From contig CAVRXO010000009.1 of NCBI GenBank assembly GCA_963725185.1, positions 124,001 to 188,000 of the forward strand: 64,000 bases of DNA, given 5' to 3'. Under the pieces are notes generated by a model. The model was not told the DNA's origin, did not search any database, and saw nothing but the letters and a program-made list of their open reading frames with translations. Source of the stretch: VAZQ01 sp963725185. GTDB lineage: Bacteria; Pseudomonadota; Alphaproteobacteria; Rhizobiales; Xanthobacteraceae. Made by a program: the position numbers and the translations under genes. This document shows positions 54,831 through 63,078 of the stretch, piece by piece; position 1 is the stretch's first letter; every line of letters begins with the position of its first letter.

Positions 54831-55964
54831 ATGGCACCGACCAAACAACAAATTCTCGACAGCCTTGCCAAGGTCGCCGGCCCCGATGGCGCGCCGCTCA
54901 CCGCGAGCGGAAAGCTCTCCGACGTCATGGTCAGCGACGGCAAGGTGTTCTTCTCGATCACGGTCGATGCAGCCGAGGTGCAGGCTTGGGAATCGGTGCG
55001 CGCCCGCGCCGAGGCGGCGGCGCGAGCGGTGCCCGGGGTGGAATCCGCGCTGGTCGCCCTCACTGCCGAGCGCAAGGCGGGGGCACGGCCGCCTGGCGCG
55101 GCCGCGCCCAATGCGCGCGCCGGCGCGCCGGCCGGGGCCGCTGCCCGCGCTGCTCCATCTCCGATCGGCGTTCCCGGAGTCGAGGCCATCATTGCGGTGG
55201 CGTCCGGCAAGGGCGGCGTCGGCAAGTCGACGACCGCGGTCAATCTGGCGCTCGGCCTGCGCGATCTCGGCCTCAAGGTGGGCATCCTGGACGCCGACAT
55301 TTATGGTCCGTCATTGCCGAAATTGCTCGCCATCCGCGAGCGGCCGCAGACCTTGGGCGGCACGCGGCTCAAACCGATCACGCGCTACGGTCTCACCGCG
55401 ATGTCGATCGGCTTCCTGATCGACGAGGAGACCCCGATGATCTGGCGCGGTCCGATGGTGATCTCGGCCTTGACCCAGATGCTGCGCGAGGTCGAGTGGG
55501 GCGAGCTCGACGTCATGGTGGTGGACATGCCGCCCGGCACCGGCGATGCCCAGCTCACCATGGCCCAGCAGGTGCCGCTCAAGGGCGCCGTCATCGTGTC
55601 GACGCCGCAGGACCTCGCCCTGATCGATGCCCGCCGCGGCATCGCCATGTTCCGGCGCGTGAACGTGCCGGTGCTCGGCATCATCGAGAACATGAGCTAC
55701 TTCCTGTGTCCGCAATGCGGAACCCGCTCCGACATCTTCAGCCATGGCGGCGCCCGCCACGAGGCCGAGCGGCTCGGCGTGCCGTTCCTGGGCGAGGTGC
55801 CGCTGCACATGGACATCCGGGAGAAATCGGACGCCGGCCTGCCGGTGGTGGCGACCGTGCCGGACGGCCCGCTGGCCGCGGCCTATCGCGACGTCGCCGC
55901 CAAGGTGCTGGAGCAGCTCAAGGGCCCGGGCCGCCCGCCGCCGAAAATCGTCATCGAAGAGTGA
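54831..55964 (+). CDS. Mrp/NBP35 (ApbC) family iron-sulfur carrier ATPase
   Basis: 377 residues. N-terminal DUF59-type part (ILDSLAKVAGPDGAPLTASGKL), an Ala/Pro linker (about residues 80-115), then the P-loop domain with the deviant Walker A ASGKGGVGKSTTAVNLA, DADIYGPSLPKLL, MPPGTGDAQLT and the Fe-S-binding pair in MSYFLCPQCGTRSDIF (CxxC). It carries and transfers 4Fe-4S clusters to apo-proteins in the cytoplasm. Start ATG 54831; the open frame to 54783 has no family N-terminus. The neighbouring gene, moaA, encodes an Fe-S enzyme. Confidence 0.93.
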   Translation: MAPTKQQILDSLAKVAGPDGAPLTASGKLSDVMVSDGKVFFSITVDAAEVQAWESVRARAEAAARAVPGVESALVALTAERKAGARPPGAAAPNARAGAPAGAAARAAPSPIGVPGVEAIIAVASGKGGVGKSTTAVNLALGLRDLGLKVGILDADIYGPSLPKLLAIRERPQTLGGTRLKPITRYGLTAMSIGFLIDEETPMIWRGPMVISALTQMLREVEWGELDVMVVDMPPGTGDAQLTMAQQVPLKGAVIVSTPQDLALIDARRGIAMFRRVNVPVLGIIENMSYFLCPQCGTRSDIFSHGGARHEAERLGVPFLGEVPLHMDIREKSDAGLPVVATVPDGPLAAAYRDVAAKVLEQLKGPGRPPPKIVIEE

Positions 55965-55980
55965 TTGGAGGAGTGATCGA

Positions 55981-57030
55981 CTACCCGCCGGTGACGTTCA
56001 TGTGGCGGGCGAGGGCGGGGCGCTGATGGCGCCGGTCGATGATGAAGTCGTGGCCCTTGGGCTTGCGCGAGATCGCTTCCTCGATCGCGGCTGCCAGCGG
56101 CCCGTTGTGCGGCGAGAGGCGCAACGGCGAACGCAGGTCGGCGGCGTCTTCCTGGCCGAGGCACATATAGAGGGTGCCGGTGCAGGTCACCCGCACCCGA
56201 TTGCAGGACTCGCAGAAATTGTGGGTGAGCGGGGTGATGAAGCCGAGCCGTCCGCCGGTCTCCTTGACCTTGACGTAGCGCGCCGGTCCGCCGGTGCGAT
56301 AGTCGATCTCTTCGAGCGTGTAGCGCTGCGACAGGCGGGCCCGCACGAGCGAGAGCGGAAGATACTGCTCGAGCCGGCCGGCCCCGATATCGCCGAGCGG
56401 CATCACCTCGATGATGGTGAGGTCCATGCCGCGCCCATGCGCCCAGGCCACCAGATCGCCGAGCTCGTCTTCGTTCACCCCCTTGAGCGCGACCGCGTTG
56501 ATCTTGACGCGCAAGCCGGCGGCAAGCGCGGCCTCGATGCCGGCCATGACCTTGTCGAGCTCGCCCCAGCGGGTGATGGCGCGGAACTTGTCGGGATCGA
56601 GCGTGTCGAGGGAGACGTTGATGCGCTTGACGCCGTGAGCGGCGAGCTCGCCCGCGTATTTGGCGAGCTGGGAGCCGTTGGTGGTGACGGTGAGCTCGTC
56701 GAGCGCGCCGGAGACCAGATGCCGCGAGAGCGAGCCGACCAGCGTCATGATGCCCCGCCGCACCAGCGGCTCGCCGCCGGTCAGGCGCAGCTTGCGCACG
56801 CCCTTGTCGATGAAGACGCTGCACAGGCGATCGAGCTCCTCGAGGCTGAGCAGGTCGGCCTTCGGCAGGAAGGTCATGTCCTCCGCCATGCAATACACGC
56901 AGCGGAAGTCGCAACGGTCGGTCACCGAGACGCGCAGATAGGTGATCGCACGCCCGAACGGATCGACCAGGGCGTCGCCCTCCGAGCGGCCGGGACGTTC
57001 AATGTCGAGCGTTGCGACGCCTTGGGTCAT
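55981..57030 (-). CDS. moaA: GTP 3',8-cyclase MoaA
   Basis: 349 residues. Radical-SAM motif RVSVTDRCDFRCVYCMAE (CxxxCxxC near residue 40), GTP-site residues in LRLTGGEPLVRRG, and the second Fe-S cluster CESCNRVRVTCTGTLYMC (CxxC...C) near residue 258. The C-terminal Gly-Gly needed for substrate binding is present (VTGG end). It converts GTP to 3',8-cyclo-7,8-dihydro-GTP, the first step of molybdenum cofactor synthesis. Convergent with the Mrp gene, 16 bp apart. Confidence 0.95.
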   Translation of the reverse strand: MTQGVATLDIERPGRSEGDALVDPFGRAITYLRVSVTDRCDFRCVYCMAEDMTFLPKADLLSLEELDRLCSVFIDKGVRKLRLTGGEPLVRRGIMTLVGSLSRHLVSGALDELTVTTNGSQLAKYAGELAAHGVKRINVSLDTLDPDKFRAITRWGELDKVMAGIEAALAAGLRVKINAVALKGVNEDELGDLVAWAHGRGMDLTIIEVMPLGDIGAGRLEQYLPLSLVRARLSQRYTLEEIDYRTGGPARYVKVKETGGRLGFITPLTHNFCESCNRVRVTCTGTLYMCLGQEDAADLRSPLRLSPHNGPLAAAIEEAISRKPKGHDFIIDRRHQRPALARHMNVTGG

Positions 57031-57217
57031 TGGCCCTCAATATCGGCTTTGTTTGCCGGTGTTATGTTTGCAAGCCGATCCCTGCTATCGGGCACCAAGC
57101 ATCCCGCAGGGTCGCCTCCTGCACTATTTGGTAATTCTGACGGAGATCGGCCAGTGCGTCCAGGCTTCTCGCCCGCCAGATAGCCGCGGCACGCCGCGCA
57201 TGCGAGCGGGTGCTGGT

Positions 57218-57736
57218 CTATTGCGGCGGCGCCGGCCAGGGATAGCCTTGGCTTGCGGACGGAAAGGCGCCGTTGCCCGAAGACGGCGCAGCCGCTTGGG
57301 TCTGCGGTTGGGCCTGGGATTGGGCCTGGGCTCGCGGCGGCGGGCTTGCGGCGCTGGTTTTCTTCTTGGGGGCCGGCGCCGGCTTGACCGGCTTGACCGG
57401 AGCGGCCGGCTGCAGCTCGACATAGACCGGGTTGGGCTGCAACCTCGTATCGCCGCCTTTTCCGTCCACGTGCACCGGCAATGTCTGCGGCTGGTAGCCG
57501 CTCATCTGGACCGTCACCGCCAATTCGTTGTCGGTGGGCACGGTCAGCTCGCAGGGGGTCCGGCAGGTTTGCCCCTGGGAGGTGCGGGCATCCGCGCCCG
57601 GCGGCTCAGATTCGATCCGCAGCACCTCCGTGGTCGGGGTCGACTTGAAGAAATCGAAGCTCGGCATGGACATCGAGCACGCGGCAAGCGCAAAGCCACA
57701 CGCCACAGCGGCGACAATCCGGCACATGCTACTCAT
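57218..57736 (-). CDS. PEGA-domain lipoprotein
   Basis: 172 residues. Lipoprotein signal with lipobox ALAAC (MSSMCRIVAAVACGFALAACS), then a PEGA-like domain RIESEPPGADARTSQGQTCRTPCELTVPTDNELAVTVQMSGYQPQTLPV, followed by a long Pro/Ala/Gln tail. PEGA domains are surface or envelope modules of unknown precise function. ATG 57736 chosen because GGGGG precedes it by 6 bases; the ATG at 57742 directly touches the GGGGG. It stands alone between moaA and gph. Confidence 0.82.
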   Translation of the reverse strand: MSSMCRIVAAVACGFALAACSMSMPSFDFFKSTPTTEVLRIESEPPGADARTSQGQTCRTPCELTVPTDNELAVTVQMSGYQPQTLPVHVDGKGGDTRLQPNPVYVELQPAAPVKPVKPAPAPKKKTSAASPPPRAQAQSQAQPQTQAAAPSSGNGAFPSASQGYPWPAPPQ

Positions 57737-57854
57737 GGTCATCCCCCACCATCGAGGCGGCCTAGACCCCCCATTCACCCCCGCAGGACCATAGGGGCGC
57801 GACCGGATGGGCGCAACCTCGGCACAGTTTTGGTCGCCGTCGGAGCCTCCTAAA

Positions 57855-57886
57855 ATTCACCTAAGTGTGGCGAGTATAAGGTGAAT
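57855..57886 (-). terminator. Possible hairpin at the gph 3' end
   Basis: ATTCACCT (57855-57862) and AGGTGAAT (57879-57886) form a perfect 8-bp stem with a 16-base loop touching the gph stop codon. Weak as a terminator. Confidence 0.35.
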
Positions 57887-58620
57887 CACCGATTAACTTT
57901 CTGCAGGAATTCGTCGTTCCCGGCCGCCAGGAGGGCAAAGACGGCCGCCGGCAGGCGGTCAAAGCCGCTCACGATCCGATCGGGGGCGAGTTCGGCGACC
58001 GGGGTCTCGCTGTAGCCGAAATCCACCGCGATGACCGCAATGCCGGCCGCGCGCGCCACCGCGATATCGGTGATCGCGTCTCCGACCATGATCGCCGCAT
58101 CCGGTCGGCCGCCGGCGCGCGCAACCGTGCCGCGCAGGATTGCGGGGTCGGGCTTTTGCACGCCGAATGTGTCGCCGCCGCAGATGGCGGCAAACCGGTC
58201 CTTGAGCCCGAGCGCGCCGAGCAGCCGGCGCGACAGCCATTCGAGCTTGTTGGTGCAGACCGCCAGCCGGCAGCCGCCGCGCACAAGCTCGTCGAGCGCC
58301 GCCTCGACGCCGGGGAACGGACGTGATTGCTCCGCGATATGGGCCGCATAGTGCTCGATGAATTGTCCGCACAGCCGCTCTATTTCGGCCGGCCCCCAGC
58401 CTGGCCGTCCCCCGCTTGCGGGCGAGGCAACGGAGGGGGCCGCCGCCAGGGCGCGTTCGATCATGGCGCGGGCACCGCCGCCGACCATGTTGCGGGCGGC
58501 CGCGAAGTCGACCGCGGGCAAGCCCGCACGGGCCAGGATCGTATTGAGAGTGGCGATGAGATCGGGCGCGGTGTCCACCAGCGTCCCGTCAAGATCGAAA
58601 ACGATGGTCGGAGCAGCCAT
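57886..58620 (-). CDS. gph: Phosphoglycolate phosphatase (HAD family)
   Basis: 244 residues. HAD motif I FDLDGTLVDTAPDL at the N-terminus, motif II in AVCTNKLEW, motif III Lys in FGVQKPDPAIL and motif IV MVGDAITDIAVARAAG. It dephosphorylates 2-phosphoglycolate made by Rubisco oxygenation or DNA repair. Residues about 63-75 (SVASPASGGRPGWG) look like an inserted Gly/Pro-rich loop; the DNA there contains the palindrome CCCGCTTGCGGG and matches the style of the intergenic repeats, so a repeat may have inserted in frame. The rest is normal. Confidence 0.9.
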   Translation of the reverse strand: MAAPTIVFDLDGTLVDTAPDLIATLNTILARAGLPAVDFAAARNMVGGGARAMIERALAAAPSVASPASGGRPGWGPAEIERLCGQFIEHYAAHIAEQSRPFPGVEAALDELVRGGCRLAVCTNKLEWLSRRLLGALGLKDRFAAICGGDTFGVQKPDPAILRGTVARAGGRPDAAIMVGDAITDIAVARAAGIAVIAVDFGYSETPVAELAPDRIVSGFDRLPAAVFALLAAGNDEFLQKVNR

Positions 58621-58668
58621 GATAGGCAGATCGGTAAAGCATTTTCAGATTCGGGAAAAGCTTCCGTT

Positions 58669-58803
58669 CCCTCCCCCTGAAAGGGGGAGGGTGGCGCCGA
58701 AGGCGCCGGGTGGGGGTCTCGTCTCCCCCGCAAATTCGGCGCTCGTGGCGGGACCCCCACCCGGATCGCTACGCGATCCGACCTCCCCCTTTCAGGGGGA
58801 GGT
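58669..58803. repeat. Intergenic palindromic repeat family 2, copy 3
   Basis: CCCTCCCCCTGAAAGGGGGA, GGCGCCGAAGGCGCC, GACCCCCACCCGGATCG and ACCTCCCCCTTTCAGGGGGA, nested palindromes shared with the copies at 51661 and 53576. Located between gph and rpiA, divergent. Confidence 0.8.
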
Positions 58804-58953
58804 GTCCCCGAGAGCGTGGCGGTTTCATCATATGCGATTGCCCTGGGCTTGCGCGGGCGCGGAGATCCCCGATGGCACTATGCGGCTTCCCCGATCATGA
58901 CTAGATAGATGCCATCCCGTAAGGTCACTTGCGACCCCAACAGCGCGACCGCG

Positions 58954-59676
58954 ATGGACATCGATAGCCAAAAGCGTGCCGCCGCGGCGCGCGCCCTCGA
59001 ATTCGTCGAGCCCGGCATGCGGCTCGGCCTGGGTACCGGCTCGACCGCTCGGCATTTCGTCGAGCTGTTGGCCGAGCGGGTCCGCGCCGGCCTGCGCATC
59101 GTGGCGGTGCCGACCTCGGAAGCCACGCGCCAGGATGCGCAGCGGCTGGGCGTGCCGCTGACCAGCCTCGACGAGACGCCCGCGCTCGATCTGACCGTGG
59201 ACGGCGCCGACGAGATTGCCCACGATCTCAGCTTGATCAAGGGCGGCGGCGGCGCGCTGCTGCGGGAAAAGATCGTCGCTTCCGCCAGCGCCCGCATGAT
59301 CGTCATTGCCGACGGATCGAAATGGGTCTCGGTGCTGGGACGCTTTCCCTTGCCGATCGAGGTGGTGCCGTTCGGGCTGGCGGCCACCCGCGCGGCCATC
59401 GAAGCGGCGGCTGCGGTCGCCCACTGTCCGGGACCGGCGCTGCTGCGGCGAACCAAGGACGGCCGTCCGTTCGTCACCGACTGCGGTGATTGGATCCTCG
59501 ATGCCGCCTTGGAACGCATCCCCGATCCGGGCGCACTCGCCGACCGGCTGGCCCGCATCCCCGGCGTCGTCGAGCACGGATTGTTTCTCGGGCTTGCGCA
59601 AACCGCCATTCTGGCGAATGCAGACGGGGTTCGCGTCGTTCAACGAGCCGCCAACCCAACGGACGAGCATGCCTGA
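58954..59676 (+). CDS. rpiA: Ribose-5-phosphate isomerase A
   Basis: 240 residues. Conserved blocks MRLGLGTGSTARHFVELLAERV, DLTVDGADEIAHDLSLIKGGGGALLREKIVA (catalytic Asp, Glu and Lys region) and PFVTDCGDWILDAAL. It interconverts ribose 5-phosphate and ribulose 5-phosphate in the pentose phosphate pathway. ATG 58954 (MDIDSQKRAAAARALEF) matches the usual start; the open frame to 58909 adds 15 doubtful residues and neither has a strong ribosome binding site. Its 3' end overlaps gor by 8 bp. Confidence 0.92.
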   Translation: MDIDSQKRAAAARALEFVEPGMRLGLGTGSTARHFVELLAERVRAGLRIVAVPTSEATRQDAQRLGVPLTSLDETPALDLTVDGADEIAHDLSLIKGGGGALLREKIVASASARMIVIADGSKWVSVLGRFPLPIEVVPFGLAATRAAIEAAAAVAHCPGPALLRRTKDGRPFVTDCGDWILDAALERIPDPGALADRLARIPGVVEHGLFLGLAQTAILANADGVRVVQRAANPTDEHA

Positions 59677-61054
59677 AGATAAAGTCGATCTCTTCGTGAT
59701 CGGGGCCGGATCGGGCGGCGTTCGCGCCGCCCGGATCGCAGCCGGCTATGGCGCGCGCGTGATGATCGCCGAGGAGTACCGGGTGGGCGGGACCTGCGTC
59801 ATCCGCGGCTGCGTCCCCAAGAAGCTTCTGGTCTATGCGTCGCGCTTTGCCGACGAGTTCGAGGATGCGGCCGGATTCGGCTGGACGGTGCCCAAACCCT
59901 CGTTCGACTGGGCCACCCTGATCGCCAACAAGGACCGCGAGATCGCCCGGCTTGAGCTCGCCTATGTGGGCGCGCTGGAGCGCGCCGGCGTGCGGATCGT
60001 GAGGTCGCGCGCGATTCTGGAGGACCCCCGTACGGTGTTCCTGGCGGCGACCGGCCAGCGCATTCGCGCCGACCACATCCTCATCGCCACCGGGGCCGCG
60101 CCGCATATCGGGCCGCCCATCATGGGCATCGAGCACGTGATCTCCTCGAACCAGGCGTTCCATCTCGAGGCGCTGCCGAACCGCGTGCTGGTGCAGGGCG
60201 GCGGCTATATCGCGGTCGAGTTCGCCGCCATCTTCAACGGCCTCGGCGCGCAGGTGACGCTGGTCTATCGCGGCGACAACATCCTGCGCGGCTTCGATGA
60301 CGAACTACGCGCCCACTTGCGCAGCGAGATGGAGCGCCGCGGCATCAGGATCGTGACGCGCCAGACCGTGACCGCGGTCGACCGGACGCCGGGCTCGATG
60401 CGCGCCCAGTTGTCGGACGGCGAGGAGGTCGCGGTCGACGAGGTCATGTTCGCCACCGGCCGCCAACCCAATGTCGACGCCTTCGGGCTCGAGGCCGCCG
60501 GCGTGCGGCTCGCCCACAATGGCGGCATCGAGGTCGACGGTTTTTCGCGCACTTGCGTGCCGCACATTCATGCGGTCGGAGACGTTACCAACCGGGTCAA
60601 TCTCACGCCGGTCGCGATCCGGGAAGGGCACGCGTTTGCCGATACGGTCTTCGGCAACAAGCCGACTCGGGCCGATCACGTCGATGTGCCGACCGCGGTG
60701 TTCTCCGAGCCCGAGGTCGGCGCGATCGGCCTCACCGAGACGCAGGCGCGCGCGTCCTTGGCCAAGGTCGACATCTACAAGAGCATGTTCCGTCCCATGA
60801 AGGCGACCCTGGCGGGCCGCGACACCCGCGTGTTCATGAAGCTGGTGGTCGATGGCACGACCGGCCGCGTTGTCGGCTGCCATATCGTGGGTGCGGACGC
60901 CGGCGAGATGATCCAGATGGTCGGCATCGCGGTGAAGATGAAGGCCACCAAGGCCGATTTCGACGCCGTCATGGCGGTGCATCCGACCGCCGGCGAGGAG
61001 CTGGTGACGATGCGCGAAAAGGCCATGAGCTACGAGCGCCAAGCCGCCGAATAA
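59669..61054 (+). CDS. gor: Glutathione-disulfide reductase
   Basis: 461 residues. FAD motif LFVIGAGSGGVRAARIAAGYG, the redox-active disulfide GGTCVIRGCVPKKLL (Cys-x4-Cys), NADPH motif VQGGGYIAVEFAAIFNGLG, and the C-terminal interface with the catalytic His-Glu pair in VHPTAGEELVTMREK. It reduces oxidised glutathione with NADPH in the cytoplasm. The 8-bp overlap with rpiA indicates coupling; joining pentose phosphate (NADPH source) and glutathione reduction makes sense. Followed by a repeat-rich gap before the DAHP synthase. Confidence 0.95.
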   Translation: MPEDKVDLFVIGAGSGGVRAARIAAGYGARVMIAEEYRVGGTCVIRGCVPKKLLVYASRFADEFEDAAGFGWTVPKPSFDWATLIANKDREIARLELAYVGALERAGVRIVRSRAILEDPRTVFLAATGQRIRADHILIATGAAPHIGPPIMGIEHVISSNQAFHLEALPNRVLVQGGGYIAVEFAAIFNGLGAQVTLVYRGDNILRGFDDELRAHLRSEMERRGIRIVTRQTVTAVDRTPGSMRAQLSDGEEVAVDEVMFATGRQPNVDAFGLEAAGVRLAHNGGIEVDGFSRTCVPHIHAVGDVTNRVNLTPVAIREGHAFADTVFGNKPTRADHVDVPTAVFSEPEVGAIGLTETQARASLAKVDIYKSMFRPMKATLAGRDTRVFMKLVVDGTTGRVVGCHIVGADAGEMIQMVGIAVKMKATKADFDAVMAVHPTAGEELVTMREKAMSYERQAAE

Positions 61055-61077
61055 TCCGCTGCAGCGGTCCTGTTCAA

Positions 61078-61184
61078 CTTGTCCCGGCCTTGAGCCGGGA
61101 CCTATCAAAACTCCGAGACCACTTGTCCCGGCCTTGAGCCGGGACCGTCCAAAACTCGGAGGTTGGGCCGAAGGCCGGGACAAG
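61078..61184. repeat. Hairpin repeat array (GTCCCGGCCTTGAGCCGGGA)
   Basis: Two direct copies of a 25-bp unit (61078-61102 and 61122-61146), each a CCCGGC-CTTGA-GCCGGG hairpin, and an inverted partial copy GGCCGAAGGCCGGGACAAG (61166-61184). Lies between gor and the DAHP synthase; may work as a transcription attenuator or mRNA protector. Confidence 0.8.
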
Positions 61185-61333
61185 CGTGAACCTGCGTCGA
61201 GGTCGCAGCACCAGCGATCCCGCTCGGCTTTTTCTGGCTTCCGATGGCGACGGTCGTGTATAAGCCCGCCAAGTTGGAACAATAGTGGAAACGGCGCCCG
61301 CGTTGCGGGTTGGCCGAACCGGAGGGCCGCGTT

Positions 61334-62723
61334 ATGGCCGAGCGATGGACGCCCGAAAGCTGGAGGAGCAAGCCGATCCTCCAGATGCCCGAATATCCGG
61401 ATCAGGCCGCGCTGGCCGAGGTCGAAGCCCAGCTGGCGACCTTTCCGCCGCTCGTCTTCGCCGGCGAGGCGCGCAACCTGACCAGGGCGCTCGGCGAAGG
61501 TCGCGACCGGCAACGCTTTCCTGCTGCAAGGCGGCGACTGCGCCGAAAGCTTCGCCGAGCACGGCGCCAACAATATCCGCGATTTCTTCCGCCTGTTCCT
61601 GCAGATGGCGGTGGTGCTCACCTATGCGGCCGCCTCGCCGGTGGTCAAGATCGGCCGCGTCGCCGGCCAGTTCGCCAAGCCGCGCACCTCGCCGGTCGAG
61701 AAGCGCGACGGCGTGGAGCTGCCGGTCTATCGCGGCGACATCATCAACGGGACCGAGTTCACGCCCGAGGCACGCATTCCCGATCCGCGCCGGCAGCTCG
61801 ACGCCTATCGTCAATCGGCCGCCACGCTCAACCTGCTGCGCGCTTTCGCCCAGGGCGGCTACGCCAATCTCGGCAACGTGCGTCAGTGGGTGCTCGGCTT
61901 CGTCAAGGACAGTCCGCAGTCGCAGCGCTACGTCCAGCTCACCGATCAGATCTCGGAAGCGCTGGGCTTCATGCAGGCCTGCGGGCTCGATCTCGAAAGC
62001 CATCCGGAGCTGCGCTCGACCGATTTCTACACCAGCCACGAGGCGCTGCTGCTCGGCTTCGAGCAGGCGATGACGCGCGTCGATTCGACCAGCGGCGACT
62101 GGTACTGCACGTCCGGCCACATGCTGTGGATCGGCGACCGCACGCGCCAGCCCGACCATGCCCATGTCGAGTTCTGCCGCGGCATCAAGAATCCGCTCGG
62201 CCTCAAATGCGGACCCTCGAGCAAGGTCGACGAGATGTTGCGGCTCATCGACATTCTCAACCCGGACAACGAGCCCGGCCGCCTCACGCTGATCTGCCGG
62301 CTGGGCGCCGACAAGGCCGGCGATCTGTTGCCGCCCATGGTGCGCGCGGTCGAGCGCGAGGGCCGCGTGGTGCTGTGGTCGTGCGATCCGATGCACGGCA
62401 ACACGATCAGCTCCGCCTCGGGCTACAAGACGCGGCCGTTCGACCAGATCCTCAAGGAGGTGCGCACCTTCTTCCAGGTGCACGCCGCCGAGGGCACCTA
62501 TGCGGGCGGCGTGCATCTGGAGATGACCGGCCAGAACGTCACCGAATGCACCGGCGGCGCGCGCGCCATCACGGACGAGGACCTCAACGACCGCTACCAC
62601 ACGGTCTGCGATCCGCGGCTCAATGCCGAGCAGTCGCTCGATCTCGCCTTCCTGCTCGCCGACCTGCTCAAGCAGGAACGCAGCGGCAAGGCCCGCCCGC
62701 TGCCCGCGGTCTCGGGACTCTGA
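61334..62723 (+). CDS. aroG: Class II 3-deoxy-7-phosphoheptulonate (DAHP) synthase, one frameshift
   Basis: About 462 residues when corrected. First enzyme of the shikimate pathway (phosphoenolpyruvate plus erythrose 4-phosphate). N-terminus RWTPESWRSKPILQMPEYPD; after GEA-R-N-L-TRALGE the frame is broken at GAAGG (61499-61500: one extra G), and the other frame continues NAFLLQGGDCAESFAEH, a hallmark of class II enzymes. Later blocks LVDSTSGDWYCTSGHMLWIGDRT, GLKCGPSS, CDPMHGNTI and GGVHLEMTGQNVTECTGG are intact. Length 1390 nt is one over a multiple of three. The enzyme is essential for aromatic amino acids, so an error is likely. GGAGG precedes ATG 61334. Confidence 0.9.
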
Positions 62724-62749
62724 ATTGAAGTAATATGAGGCGCCTCAAC

Positions 62750-62846
62750 CCGCTCATCCCCGCGGACGCGGGGAACCAGCCTTTGCCCCATCAAACGTCC
62801 GTGCGATTTGGCAAAGTCGGATTCCCGCGTCCGCGGGAATGAGCGG
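62750..62846. repeat. Palindromic repeat family 3 (CCGCTCATCCCCGCGGACGC)
   Basis: Arms 62750-62777 and 62818-62846 form a long imperfect palindrome (TCATCCCCGCGGACGCGGGG / TTCCCGCGTCCGCGGGAATGA) with a nested CTTTGCC/GGCAAAG stem. Typical dispersed alphaproteobacterial repeat; the remainder of 62724-63078 shows no gene. Confidence 0.75.
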
Positions 62847-63078
62847 ATGTGGCGATGCCTACGCACATTCTTGCCCGGGAACGAGCGGATGAGGCGCGCG
62901 CTTGCAGGGAAGCAAGCACGGGACGCGCAGCCAATGCTTCACACTCCGTGAAGGTAAACAAACCGGCGTTTATCGCAGCATTAACAATAGGATCGAATGC
63001 GATCCGCGATCCCTAAAACTGTAAGGATTGGGATAAGCATTGAGGCGGAGACTGCCCCCGCATTTGGTGGGGGTCATC

